A stretch of 64,000 nucleotides of DNA from an uncultured Candidatus Melainabacteria bacterium (GTDB taxonomy: Bacteria > Cyanobacteriota > Vampirovibrionia > Gastranaerophilales > Gastranaerophilaceae), in assembly GCA_947361615.1 (NCBI GenBank), contig CANAJP010000003.1:1-64000 (forward strand). Reading direction: 5' to 3'. The position numbers and the translations under genes are program-made. Numbering within the stretch: position 1 is the stretch's first letter; every line of letters begins with the position of its first letter. Below are positions 1-8,485 of the stretch, in pieces. The notes below the pieces were generated by a model. The model saw only the letters and a program-made list of their open reading frames with translations. It had not been told where the DNA came from and did no database searches.

Positions 1-22
1 TGTTTACAATTCGTTTTTTCAT
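1..22 (-). CDS. Start of an unidentified gene leaving the window (partial)
   Basis: Only the first seven codons are inside the window, reading MKKRIVN on the minus strand. The ATG is preceded by an A/G-rich ribosome-binding stretch (AAAGGATGG, about 8 bases upstream), which is why a start is called here. The short Lys/Arg N-terminus could begin a signal peptide or a cytoplasmic protein. Nothing can be said about function. Confidence 0.4.
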
Positions 23-92
23 ATATTTTTCCATCCTTTCTTTTATATTTATTATTATGTATTATTTTTTATATTTAGTCAAGTATACAGCT

Positions 93-122
93 AAAAAGGG
101 CTCGTATTAACGAGCCTTTTTT
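93..122 (-). terminator. Rho-independent terminator overlapping the stop codon of the 742-aa gene
   Basis: On the minus strand GGCTCG and CGAGCC form a stem around a TTAATA loop, followed by a run of T. The stop codon of the 107-2335 gene lies in the loop and its last codons (Lys-Ala-Arg) form one arm, so coding and terminator sequence are shared. Confidence 0.75.
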
Positions 123-2335
123 AGCATTTCCATATAATCTGCTGTTTTAAGTGTTTGAGCAGTTACTTCATCTTTCTCTTGAGGTTTGGCAACATCTTTC
201 TTCACGTTATATGATTCGATAGAACGTTTACCGGTTAATCTTGTCATAAAGTTATAATATTTCTTCGTGAAGCCTGTTGCTTCATTCTTTTGTTTTTCCA
301 TTGAAAGAAGTTCATCACGGGTATGAGGTTTTACCGCAACGCCGACAGATTTTCTTGTCAGCCATTCGCCCATTGTCGTATTCGTCAATGAAATCCAGCT
401 CATTCCAAACAATGATGCGTTATACTGATTTCTAAACGTAGAGTTAAAGAGGTCAATCAGCAATGTTTGGTAGAATAGACGTGAACCCTCTTGAACGAAA
501 CGTTCTTTAAACTTGGTATCTGCACCTTCTTTATCTTCGCCGTTTGATTTCAACATAACCATGTTATAGTTATCTGTCATCAAGAACCAGATTGTCGCAG
601 CTGTTGCAGCGGTTTTTGCGAGGTTCGACAACTCGGCGTTAGAAACATTCGACATACTGTCAGAGTTAAAACCTTTAAGGATATTATCGCTTACGAAATC
701 TCTGAATTTAGCAGGTGGGAGCTTTTTATCAAGCGCTTTTTGTGCAATTTTATCAATACTCATTGCAAGTGACTTAATATCTTCAGGAAGTTTTTCCTGT
801 TTTGCTTTACGCGGTTGCAATGCTCCAATAAATTTCTGAGTCAAACGGTAAGGCATCGTTATAATATTTTTTGCGAACTTAAATGGCGCGATTACAAAGT
901 TAACAAGCGGTTTAATCTTTTTATCTTTTTCGCCGAGGTGAATAAGGTTATCGTCTTTACCGAGAGCCTTTTTGCCTGCTTTTTCATATTGTGTAGCAAG
1001 TTCGCTAAAACCATTTTCTTTCAATACATTTACTATTTTATCGAATTTATCTTTGGAAATCGTATAGTCCTTATTAACAGTCAAATTTTTATAAATATCA
1101 TCATAATTTTTAGATATATCATTAAAGAATTTATCTATTTTAGGCACACGGCGGAATTCTTTTAGCAATAATCCTGCACCGATTATACCAAGTGAAGCTT
1201 TTACAACCGTGTCAAAAGAAAGCAAAGGTTTTTGCTGTTTTTCTTTTTCTGTTTTAACGTCATTTGCCTTGAACGCTATTTTTTTAGGTTCAGCTTGAAC
1301 TTTATTTTCAACACCATCTTTTTTGGCATTTTTAGCATTAATAGCTTTAGCCTGTTCAGGAGTTAGGCGAGTAATGTGTTTGCCGTTGCTCAAACGTGAA
1401 AACATTTCTGTAACCAATACGGTTGAACCGGTCATCAACATAATACCGAGTTGTGAATTATTAATATATTTTTGAAGCGCACCGAGCGTTATCAATGTGA
1501 GATAACCACTTGTTAAAATACGGCTGGTTTCCTGTTTGAAACGTTGTTTACGTTCTTTTTCCGCCTGTTCTTTGTTATCATCCATCATACGTGAAAGGTT
1601 ATACGCGTCGTTTGCGAGGAAAATTGCAGGCGGCAAACCTGTAACTAAACGGTTTAACGCACGTTCGTGTTTTGTATCGTAGTTCCCTGTCTTAGGGTCA
1701 AACATTTTTGTGCTGCGTTCAAAAAGGATTTTTCTAATTTCTTCCTGGGTTTTACCCTCTGTCTGTAATTTTTGTTTAAGTTCAGCGAGTCCGCGGAAAG
1801 AGTTAACTTTAGCATCCTCTTTTGAACGTCTGCGCATCCCCTTGAATAAAGGTGTATCTAAAACCTCTTTAGACCATTTTTCAAGCGGTTTAAATTTACC
1901 CAGAAGTTCAACGGTACCGTTAAGCATGTCCTGTGGAAGCTGTACAAACGGATATGTCGCACCGTCCCAGATTAAACGCAGAATTGATTTTTTATGAAAA
2001 GTAATATTGCCATCCTGCGCGACCTGCATATATTTTTTTGCAGAATCTGACTTTGAAAGGCTCTCATAAAGTTTTCGCGGCATATCACCCAGCGGCGAAT
2101 TCTTATAGAAATCGAAAATTTCCTCTGCTTTTACTGGCTTAATCTTATCAACTTTTACGGATAAAAGAGAGACCCCAAATGATAAATCTTGTGAATTTAT
2201 TTTTGAAGGTCCCTCTGTGTTTATGTTATTAAAATTATTATTAGTTGAAGAAAACTGTCCCTTGTGTCGCTGTTCCCCTGTTAGCGGCATTCGTTGTTTC
2301 TGTTTCGGTTGTAAATTAATACTACTTACTAACAC
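107..2335 (-). CDS. Lineage-specific membrane-associated protein with internal duplication, function unknown
   Basis: A 742-aa protein I do not recognise as a named family. The start is GTG with AGGA about 10 bases upstream; ATG at codon 16 is the alternative. The N-terminal ~50 residues are Asn/Gln-rich and end in LSFGV (51-55), the F-x-G-type motif also seen in other unknown proteins of this window. A second similar motif, IAFKAN, lies at about 353-358. Two segments, about 239-325 and 584-672, align with each other: both begin FL-x2-D-x-YN, continue with R/K-RF-x-QE-x-SR, then a hydrophobic stretch and a Ser-rich/Thr region. The preceding segments (about 121-150 and 477-508) also resemble each other, so the protein seems built from two divergent copies of one module. 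Hydrophobic stretches (about 271-310, 376-392, 573-590, 616-655) suggest membrane association. There is no clear signal peptide. Confidence 0.85.
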   Translation of the reverse strand: MLVSSINLQPKQKQRMPLTGEQRHKGQFSSTNNNFNNINTEGPSKINSQDLSFGVSLLSVKVDKIKPVKAEEIFDFYKNSPLGDMPRKLYESLSKSDSAKKYMQVAQDGNITFHKKSILRLIWDGATYPFVQLPQDMLNGTVELLGKFKPLEKWSKEVLDTPLFKGMRRRSKEDAKVNSFRGLAELKQKLQTEGKTQEEIRKILFERSTKMFDPKTGNYDTKHERALNRLVTGLPPAIFLANDAYNLSRMMDDNKEQAEKERKQRFKQETSRILTSGYLTLITLGALQKYINNSQLGIMLMTGSTVLVTEMFSRLSNGKHITRLTPEQAKAINAKNAKKDGVENKVQAEPKKIAFKANDVKTEKEKQQKPLLSFDTVVKASLGIIGAGLLLKEFRRVPKIDKFFNDISKNYDDIYKNLTVNKDYTISKDKFDKIVNVLKENGFSELATQYEKAGKKALGKDDNLIHLGEKDKKIKPLVNFVIAPFKFAKNIITMPYRLTQKFIGALQPRKAKQEKLPEDIKSLAMSIDKIAQKALDKKLPPAKFRDFVSDNILKGFNSDSMSNVSNAELSNLAKTAATAATIWFLMTDNYNMVMLKSNGEDKEGADTKFKERFVQEGSRLFYQTLLIDLFNSTFRNQYNASLFGMSWISLTNTTMGEWLTRKSVGVAVKPHTRDELLSMEKQKNEATGFTKKYYNFMTRLTGKRSIESYNVKKDVAKPQEKDEVTAQTLKTADYMEMLKKAR

Positions 2336-2422
2336 TTGTCAAAATCCTATTTCTACTATTCTCTCAAAAAGTAAAATCAGTAACAAGATTTTTTTGCTAG
2401 TATATTAAATAATCTTTACAAA

Positions 2423-5400
2423 TTATTCAGCCACAGAGGACTCTTTATTTGCCGCGTCAAGTTGTTCTTTTACTTCTTTAGCGTTTTTAAGGAAGTTGCG
2501 GAATTTTTGCTGTTTTTCAGTATCAATTTTCTCTTCAATTTTCTGTTTAACAGCTTCTTTTGCCTCCTGTTTTTTAGCTTCAGCGGCTTCTTTTGCCTGT
2601 TGTTTCAATTCTTCCTTTTTTGCTTCAACAGCTTTTTTAGCTTCTTTTTTTGCATTTTCTTTTGCCTGTTCAAGGCTTTTAGCGTCTAGAACATAATTTG
2701 CACCATCTTTTCCGACAGGAAGAGTATTAACAAATTCGTTTGCTTTTTCAACGTCAGATGCCAGAGCCAGCCATTTGAAAGATTTTACAAGTGTAAGCGG
2801 TTTAGCTAAATCTCCGCGTACAACAAGCTGAAACTTAGTCGCATTAAAATCAATATATCCATTTTCAAAAGCCGGTATTGAATTCATTTCCTCTTCTGAC
2901 ACAGCTTCACAGAACAGTGAAAATGCTTTTGCTGTTAATATATTCATGCCGCCGGCCTGATTCATCAAGTTTATCGGGTTAATTGCGTTCAAAGGTCCGA
3001 GAAGATTTGCGATAGTAGATGTTAATCTTGCGCGAACTTTCATATCAACAGAATTTCCAAGCAAATCCATATCGCCAAATATTTTCAAACTTAGCGCGTC
3101 ACCAATAGAAGTAATCGGATCAAGTTTTGCAATTCCTTTATCGAATGTCAGATGTCCCTGAAGTGTATCAAAGTGGGTTGTATCAATCTTCGTTAATGAA
3201 TCAAGAACGCCTCCAAGAGTAGTTTGGAAAAATTCAGATTCACGAATATTCTCAGCAATAATCAGGTTTTCAAGTTTACCGAAAGGCCCGAACTGACCAT
3301 CCTTAACCTTGAAATTTACTTCACCTTTCAACGTTTTCATCTGTTCTTCATAAGTTACGCCACGAAGCGAAATATCAGTATCAAATTCTGCGGTACCGTA
3401 AAGCATGTTATCCATAGCCGCCGCTTGTAACAGAGCTTTTTGAACATCCAAATTATTACCGCTCACTTTAATCTGCATTAACGTTGAAAGCAAGTTCATA
3501 GAAATATCACCACGAACAGCGCCATCAAAAACGCGTGTACGTAAGTTATTTAACACCAGAATATTTCTGTTAAGTGCGATATCCGTATCGGTTTGTCCTG
3601 TGACGATTGCGCCGCTTTTAAGAGTTCTGCCACTGAAATGTCCGTTTCTAATCGCAACAGGAATATCCGCAGGCGCAGAGTTCGAAGCAGTTGCAGGAGA
3701 AGCCGGCACAAATTTCATAGCCGCCTCACTCACTTCCATCAACTTATCAGCATCAACAAGATTTGATCTAACGTCCATGCCTGTAATATTCAAAACAGGA
3801 GCCGGAACAAGGCTGACATTTGTATCAATTGCAAAATCGGACCCGTTTACAAGTAAATTTCTTACTCTTGCCGCAAGTTCTTTGCCTTTAAATCCGAGGG
3901 AAGCATTTTCCATCGTCATCATCAAATCAGGTATAGTAAGGTTTTTAACTGTATATTCACCTCTAAAACGCGGTGAAGCAATATCGCCGAATACAAATAA
4001 ATGCCCTTTTATATCCATCATTGAATTTTTAAACGCCTGAATAGATACGCGCAAAGTTTCCGGCATGGTAATTTTTAATAAATTAATATTACTACCAACG
4101 ATAGTACCGTCAACGCCTAAAACTTCTTTATAAACAGGTTTTTCATTCCCTTTATCATCAACTACGATATTTTTTGTAAAAACACCTGTATCTTTTATCT
4201 TAATTCTGTCACCTTTAAAGTCGATAGTTGAGCGCAATGCAGTCATTTTATCTCTCAATAAATCAATATTTACAGGTGTAAAGTAATTGTCTTTATCAGT
4301 CAAAATTTCAGCATTAAGCGTTTGCTTTTTACCGTTGCCGTTAACCGCAAACTTCACAGACGGCTGGCCTTTCATATTGAAAAACGGTGCAAATTCTTTT
4401 CCTATAAGACTAATCAAATCTGATGCCAGAACTCTGCCGTCAGCGGAGATGTCAATATTTGAAAGTTTCAAATAATTTGTAATTTCTCCGCGGAAAAGAA
4501 TATTTGAGTTATTATTCAATACTAAAGAATTTTCAGGAATAACAACATTTTTCTCTGCGACATTCATCTGGAATTTCGGGAGTGCAATATTTGACCTTGT
4601 GGCTGGAAGTAAAATCTTCAAGTCAGTATTTTCAACGGCCCCGACTAAATCCTTTTTATCACAAGAAAAATCAGCACTAAGCTTATTATTCATAACAACA
4701 AATGTTCTTGCGCGGTCTGCAAGGTTAAGGTTAACTAAATCAAAGCCGAGTTTTGCAACAGCATTATTAAGTTTGCCTTTAATATCAAGGTTCAACGCGC
4801 AATCGCCTGAGGCAAAATTAAACGCGCGTTTCACATCGTCAGGAGCAAACGCGTTAAATAAAACAGGTAGAGAAATTCTTTCTGTCTTGATATTAATATC
4901 AGCGACAGATTTTTCATCAATTTTACCATCTGCAAGAATTTTAGCACCGGCAAGATTTAATGATGTATCCTTAATTTCCATAACATTATTATCAAGAAGC
5001 ACTAATGCCTTAAGGTCCGAAATAACATTTCCGACGCCCTTGATTGTCAATGCGCCATCTTTAATGTCAATTTCACCATTTGAAACGAGTTTTTTGAAAT
5101 TTGTTTTAATATGAGTGTCAGCTTTGACAAAACCGGCCATATTAACTTTATTCAAATCATTTTGAATATGGAGAGAATCAAGCAAAGCTTTTGTCAATAT
5201 AACGATATCATTAAAATAAATCTCGTTTGTTTTAATGTTCATATCGAATTTAGGGTGTCTGCTGTAGTTAAGTCTACCCGATAACGCTATATTCTGTTCT
5301 TTCAAAAGTTTCAAATTTGTATCAATATCAGCCCGGAAGCCGCGTGTTTTTAAATGAAAATAACTTTCCGGCAATTGAAGCTGAGATAATTTCAAGGTTA

Positions 5401-6265
5401 CACCATCAATGTTAACATGCCCGAAAGAAACTAAATTTTTCGCGCGTTCACGCAAACGAATTTTAACATCGACGTTAGATTTCAAATCATAATTTCTATA
5501 CATAGAAACAGGATTGATAAACGGAATTTCAACACGCTGCGCCTCGTCGTCTTCCTCATCAAGTTCAACTGCAGGCGGAATAAATGTGTTTATATCCAGA
5601 TTCGCCGTAATATTTTTGTCTTCATCAGAGAAAAATTCGGCATAAGTTTTAAATTTAAAAATTTTACCGTTAAGGTATGCAAGTTTTAATTCATCACCTT
5701 TCAATGTCAGATAGTGTTTAGACTTCAAGTCATTAATCAAAACTTTATAGTCTGTTAATTTAACGCAAGGAACTTTAATTCTAATCCATGCCGGATTAAA
5801 CGCAGTGGCCTCGGTTTCAGCCGTTTGTTCAGCCTCTTCTAAAACGACTTCTTGAGCGTTTAGAATATCATCAATAACCTGAACAACCTTAAATGCTTTA
5901 TCATCAACGATTTCAACATTGACAAAAGGAGAATAGACTTCTGCGCAGGAAACTTTTACAGTCAAAAGCAAAAGGCTTGGAAGTGCAATTCTTCCTTTTA
6001 CTCCGTCTGCGCTGAATAAAACAGAACCGTCTGGAAGTTTTACGGAAATATCGTCAGCTTTAACACCAACGCCCAAAAGCGGAGTAGTAATTATTTTTGC
6101 GTTTTCAAAATTAATATCAAGTTTAGCCTGTTCTTTTGCAATCTTTTGAATTTCAGGTTTAAATTGGTTCAAATCAAACTTCGGCAATAAAAATAAAAAC
6201 GCCAGATAAAGGCCTATTAATAATACGCCCACAGTAATCCCTGCTATCTTAAAAAATAATTTCAT
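2423..6265 (-). CDS. AsmA-family envelope protein
   Basis: A 1280-aa protein with one N-terminal transmembrane helix (about residues 7-30) and a very long periplasmic body of repeated short beta strands, typical of the AsmA/YhdP/TamB-like group. Family members are thought to bridge the periplasm and help move phospholipid or keep outer-membrane lipid order. The first ~130 residues (LLGVGVKADDISVKLPDGS and following) match the AsmA N-terminal pattern, and the region about 990-1160 resembles the AsmA C-terminal domain. The last ~110 residues are an Ala/Lys/Glu-rich coiled coil (repeated KEEA/KKEAK type), an unusual tail. The start ATG has AAGGAG at good spacing. It implies a double-membrane cell. 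The family call is firm; the substrate is unknown. Confidence 0.85.
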   Translation of the reverse strand: MKLFFKIAGITVGVLLIGLYLAFLFLLPKFDLNQFKPEIQKIAKEQAKLDINFENAKIITTPLLGVGVKADDISVKLPDGSVLFSADGVKGRIALPSLLLLTVKVSCAEVYSPFVNVEIVDDKAFKVVQVIDDILNAQEVVLEEAEQTAETEATAFNPAWIRIKVPCVKLTDYKVLINDLKSKHYLTLKGDELKLAYLNGKIFKFKTYAEFFSDEDKNITANLDINTFIPPAVELDEEDDEAQRVEIPFINPVSMYRNYDLKSNVDVKIRLRERAKNLVSFGHVNIDGVTLKLSQLQLPESYFHLKTRGFRADIDTNLKLLKEQNIALSGRLNYSRHPKFDMNIKTNEIYFNDIVILTKALLDSLHIQNDLNKVNMAGFVKADTHIKTNFKKLVSNGEIDIKDGALTIKGVGNVISDLKALVLLDNNVMEIKDTSLNLAGAKILADGKIDEKSVADINIKTERISLPVLFNAFAPDDVKRAFNFASGDCALNLDIKGKLNNAVAKLGFDLVNLNLADRARTFVVMNNKLSADFSCDKKDLVGAVENTDLKILLPATRSNIALPKFQMNVAEKNVVIPENSLVLNNNSNILFRGEITNYLKLSNIDISADGRVLASDLISLIGKEFAPFFNMKGQPSVKFAVNGNGKKQTLNAEILTDKDNYFTPVNIDLLRDKMTALRSTIDFKGDRIKIKDTGVFTKNIVVDDKGNEKPVYKEVLGVDGTIVGSNINLLKITMPETLRVSIQAFKNSMMDIKGHLFVFGDIASPRFRGEYTVKNLTIPDLMMTMENASLGFKGKELAARVRNLLVNGSDFAIDTNVSLVPAPVLNITGMDVRSNLVDADKLMEVSEAAMKFVPASPATASNSAPADIPVAIRNGHFSGRTLKSGAIVTGQTDTDIALNRNILVLNNLRTRVFDGAVRGDISMNLLSTLMQIKVSGNNLDVQKALLQAAAMDNMLYGTAEFDTDISLRGVTYEEQMKTLKGEVNFKVKDGQFGPFGKLENLIIAENIRESEFFQTTLGGVLDSLTKIDTTHFDTLQGHLTFDKGIAKLDPITSIGDALSLKIFGDMDLLGNSVDMKVRARLTSTIANLLGPLNAINPINLMNQAGGMNILTAKAFSLFCEAVSEEEMNSIPAFENGYIDFNATKFQLVVRGDLAKPLTLVKSFKWLALASDVEKANEFVNTLPVGKDGANYVLDAKSLEQAKENAKKEAKKAVEAKKEELKQQAKEAAEAKKQEAKEAVKQKIEEKIDTEKQQKFRNFLKNAKEVKEQLDAANKESSVAE

Positions 6266-6388
6266 CCCTAATACTCCTTAAATCACAACAATTATAGTTC
6301 AAAAACAATTTATTAAAAATACATATTAACAAAAGTTAATAATAAGCCTCAAAAAAACAATTTCCATATACCTCAACATTTTATAAAT

Positions 6389-6403
6389 ATTATAGGGGAT
6401 AAT
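6389..6403 (+). promoter_or_regulatory. Leader hairpin with AGGGG loop
   Basis: ATTAT-AGGGG-ATAAT forms a short perfect hairpin 25 bases upstream of the 6429 start. A hairpin with the same AGGG(G) loop but a different stem precedes the 36706 gene. It may be a structured leader, or simply an AT-rich -10 region. Confidence 0.3.
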
Positions 6404-6428
6404 TTCAAAAGGGTTAAAGGAGAAAATT

Positions 6429-6842
6429 ATGGCTGGACTAAAAAAAGCTATGTCATTGGGCTTAAAACTAGGAAAAAATATTATGAAAAAATCTAAAGGC
6501 ATAAAAAATTTTCAAAAGATTGAATTATACAAATTTTTTAGAGCCGGGAATTCCAAAGCATACTTATCAGATATAAAAGAAAATATAGGATTATTTGAAC
6601 TCACCTGTGCATCAGGGCTTGCAGGCTATGGAGTCGCTAGATCTGTAATCGCCGACCAGAACGGAGATAAAGATAAACATATTGACTACTTTAATAAAAG
6701 TTTTAGCTCATTTGGTTTAGGCATGATAGGCCTGCTGACAGCCGGCCCAATAGGTGCTATTATCGGAAGTATCGCAGGTTATGCCGCAAACATAGATTTT
6801 CATGTCGATGAATCAAATAAAAAAGTAGCAATAAAGGCTTAA
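6429..6842 (+). CDS. Small membrane protein with glycine-rich hydrophobic segment, unknown
   Basis: 137 aa with a strong AAAGGAG ribosome-binding site. The N-terminus is basic (many Lys). Two hydrophobic stretches are seen: about 57-68 and a Gly/Ala-rich one at about 96-121 (GLLTAGPIGAIIGSIAGYAA) that resembles glycine-zipper segments able to pack in membranes. The overall plan (basic N-terminus, then a Gly-rich hydrophobic block) resembles the 161-aa protein at 36706-37191. No enzymatic motif is seen. It is convergent with panD with one base between the two stops. Function is not assigned; a small inner-membrane or pore-like protein is possible. Confidence 0.7.
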   Translation: MAGLKKAMSLGLKLGKNIMKKSKGIKNFQKIELYKFFRAGNSKAYLSDIKENIGLFELTCASGLAGYGVARSVIADQNGDKDKHIDYFNKSFSSFGLGMIGLLTAGPIGAIIGSIAGYAANIDFHVDESNKKVAIKA

Positions 6843-6843
6843 A

Positions 6844-7194
6844 TCATCCAATTATTTTATTATTATCATCAACAATAACGATATTTGGTTTATAATTTTG
6901 AATTTCTTGTTCGTTCAAAATCGCGTAGGTTACAATAATAACCTTATCACCCTTTTGAACTTTTCTGGCTGCCGCGCCATTCAAACAAATAACACCGCTT
7001 CCGGCTTCGCCTTTAATAATATACGTTTGAAAACGTTCGCCATTATTAATATCTAATATTTCAACTTTTTGCCATTCACGCATCTTAGCTGCGTTCATCA
7101 AATCTTCATCAATAGTAATTGAGCCGACATAATTTAAGTTTGCGTCTGTTACGGTGGCTCTGTGTATTTTTGATTCTAAAAATTCTCTCAACAT
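6844..7194 (-). CDS. panD: Aspartate 1-decarboxylase
   Basis: 116 aa, the usual length. PanD makes beta-alanine from L-aspartate for pantothenate/CoA synthesis, in the cytoplasm, using a pyruvoyl group formed by self-cleavage. The cleavage site Gly24-Ser25 is present (NYVGSITID), as are Lys9, His11 and Tyr22, which line the active site, and the conserved NGAAA segment. A longer reading frame exists upstream. The ATG at 7194 is preferred because it gives the standard N-terminus [12 protein letters not shown] and has GAGGGAAT just upstream. No other pantothenate gene is adjacent. Divergent from the efflux operon. Confidence 0.95.
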   Translation of the reverse strand: MLREFLESKIHRATVTDANLNYVGSITIDEDLMNAAKMREWQKVEILDINNGERFQTYIIKGEAGSGVICLNGAAARKVQKGDKVIIVTYAILNEQEIQNYKPNIVIVDDNNKIIG

Positions 7195-7214
7195 ATATTC
7201 CCTCACTTGCCTAA

Positions 7215-7260
7215 ATACTATATCAAACAAGTTGACATGTCAAAATTACTCTGTTATAAA
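7215..7260. promoter_or_regulatory. Divergent promoters sharing a TTGACATGTCAA palindrome
   Basis: A perfect 12-base palindrome at 7232-7243 supplies a -35 TTGACA on both strands. Rightward: TTGACA, 17 bases, TATAAA (7255-7260) for the efflux operon. Leftward: TTGACA (7243-7238), 17 bases, TAGTAT (7220-7215) for panD. One bound regulator or polymerase would therefore affect both directions. Confidence 0.65.
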
Positions 7261-7297
7261 AGTTATAAGGGATATTATAATTATAAGGGAGAGTGTA

Positions 7298-8485
7298 ATG
7301 AATAAAAATCATATATATACTGCTGTTTTAGCTGTAATAATACTGCTATCATTATTCGGCATTTACAAACTAATCAAATCCAAGCAGGGCAGTCAGAAAG
7401 GCAGACCTGCGCCACAGGTAATTATTGAGCCGGTAGGAGAAGAAGAAATTATATGGACTTATGAAGCCCCGGGTCGCGTGGTTTCAAAATATCAGGTCAA
7501 AGTCCTTGCAAGAATTTCAGGCTACTTAACACAAAGTTACTTTAAAGAGGGCGATTATGTTAAAGCCGGACAAAATCTTTTCAAAATTGAACCGGATGAA
7601 TTTAGTAATGCTGCACAGGTTGCACAGGCTAACGTTAAAAATATTCAAGCACAACTTACATACGCGGAAAAACAGCTAAAACGTGCACAGGAACTCGTTA
7701 AAAATGACTATATTTCAAAAGCGCAACACGATGAAATGGTTGCCAAAAGAGATTCGCTCGTTGCACAATTGGCCTCTGCCAAAGCTGCCAATTCAGATTC
7801 AAACAGAATTCTTGGCTACACAGATGTTAAAGCACCAGTTGACGGCAGAGTAGGGCTTATCACCGTAACATTAGGGAACTATGTGTCTCCAACATCAGGC
7901 GCACTCACGACTATCAACAGTATGGATCCTATTTATGTAACATTCCCTATGGATACAGCTGATTTTGCAACATTAATGCACACAGATAAAGACAACAACA
8001 GCCCGCGCAAAGTAGAACTTTACTTCTCAGGCGGAACAAAATATGAGCTTGACGGCACACAGGATTTTCACGACAACAAAGTCGACGAAACAACGGGTAC
8101 GGTTACCATGCGTGCAACATTCGCAAACCCTAAAAACATCCTGCTTCACGGTGAATTTGTTAACATAAAATTATTCTCAAACAATAAAATCAAGGCACCT
8201 ATTGTTCCACAGGTTGCTATTCAGGAAAATCAGGCGGGTAAATACGTTTACACTGTTGACGACAACAATATAGCAAACCTTACCTATATTAAAACAGGTA
8301 TTCAATCAGGCGACAACTGGATTATTACTGATGGTGTAAAAGTTGGCGACAGAATTGTTGTCGACGGCCTGCAAAAAGTTGTTCCGGGTTCCGCGGTTCA
8401 AGAAATCACGCCGGAAGAAAAAGCAAAAATGGTTGCTATTGAAGAACAAAAAGCCGACAAGAAGAAGAAAAAAGGAAATAAATAA
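7298..8485 (+). CDS. RND efflux periplasmic adaptor (membrane fusion protein, AcrA/MexA type)
   Basis: 395 aa from an ATG with AAGGGAG upstream; a longer in-frame extension lacks a ribosome-binding site and overlaps panD. The N-terminus is a single uncleaved-looking membrane anchor (about residues 6-24) without a lipobox cysteine. Then come the barrel-sandwich/lipoyl half (VKVLARISGYLTQSYFKEGD), an alpha-helical hairpin (about 110-165), the second lipoyl half (VKAPVDGRVG) and a beta-barrel. The adaptor links the inner-membrane pump to the outer-membrane channel. It is the first gene of a three-gene operon; its stop overlaps the next start by one base (TAATG). The Lys-rich tail is unremarkable. 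Substrate unknown. Confidence 0.93.
   Translation: MNKNHIYTAVLAVIILLSLFGIYKLIKSKQGSQKGRPAPQVIIEPVGEEEIIWTYEAPGRVVSKYQVKVLARISGYLTQSYFKEGDYVKAGQNLFKIEPDEFSNAAQVAQANVKNIQAQLTYAEKQLKRAQELVKNDYISKAQHDEMVAKRDSLVAQLASAKAANSDSNRILGYTDVKAPVDGRVGLITVTLGNYVSPTSGALTTINSMDPIYVTFPMDTADFATLMHTDKDNNSPRKVELYFSGGTKYELDGTQDFHDNKVDETTGTVTMRATFANPKNILLHGEFVNIKLFSNNKIKAPIVPQVAIQENQAGKYVYTVDDNNIANLTYIKTGIQSGDNWIITDGVKVGDRIVVDGLQKVVPGSAVQEITPEEKAKMVAIEEQKADKKKKKGNK

Noticed and set aside
2393..2400. Repeated word TTTGCTAG (also at about 34452, 54111 and 58670) as a promoter element
   Set aside because: One copy is simply a stop-codon context and the distances to starts differ; in an AT-rich genome four hits are weak evidence.
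815..2408. Plus-strand frames opposite the 742-aa gene and similar antisense frames throughout
   Set aside because: They mirror codon bias of the real gene on the other strand, lack ribosome-binding sites and show low-complexity Phe/Ser/Leu-rich products.
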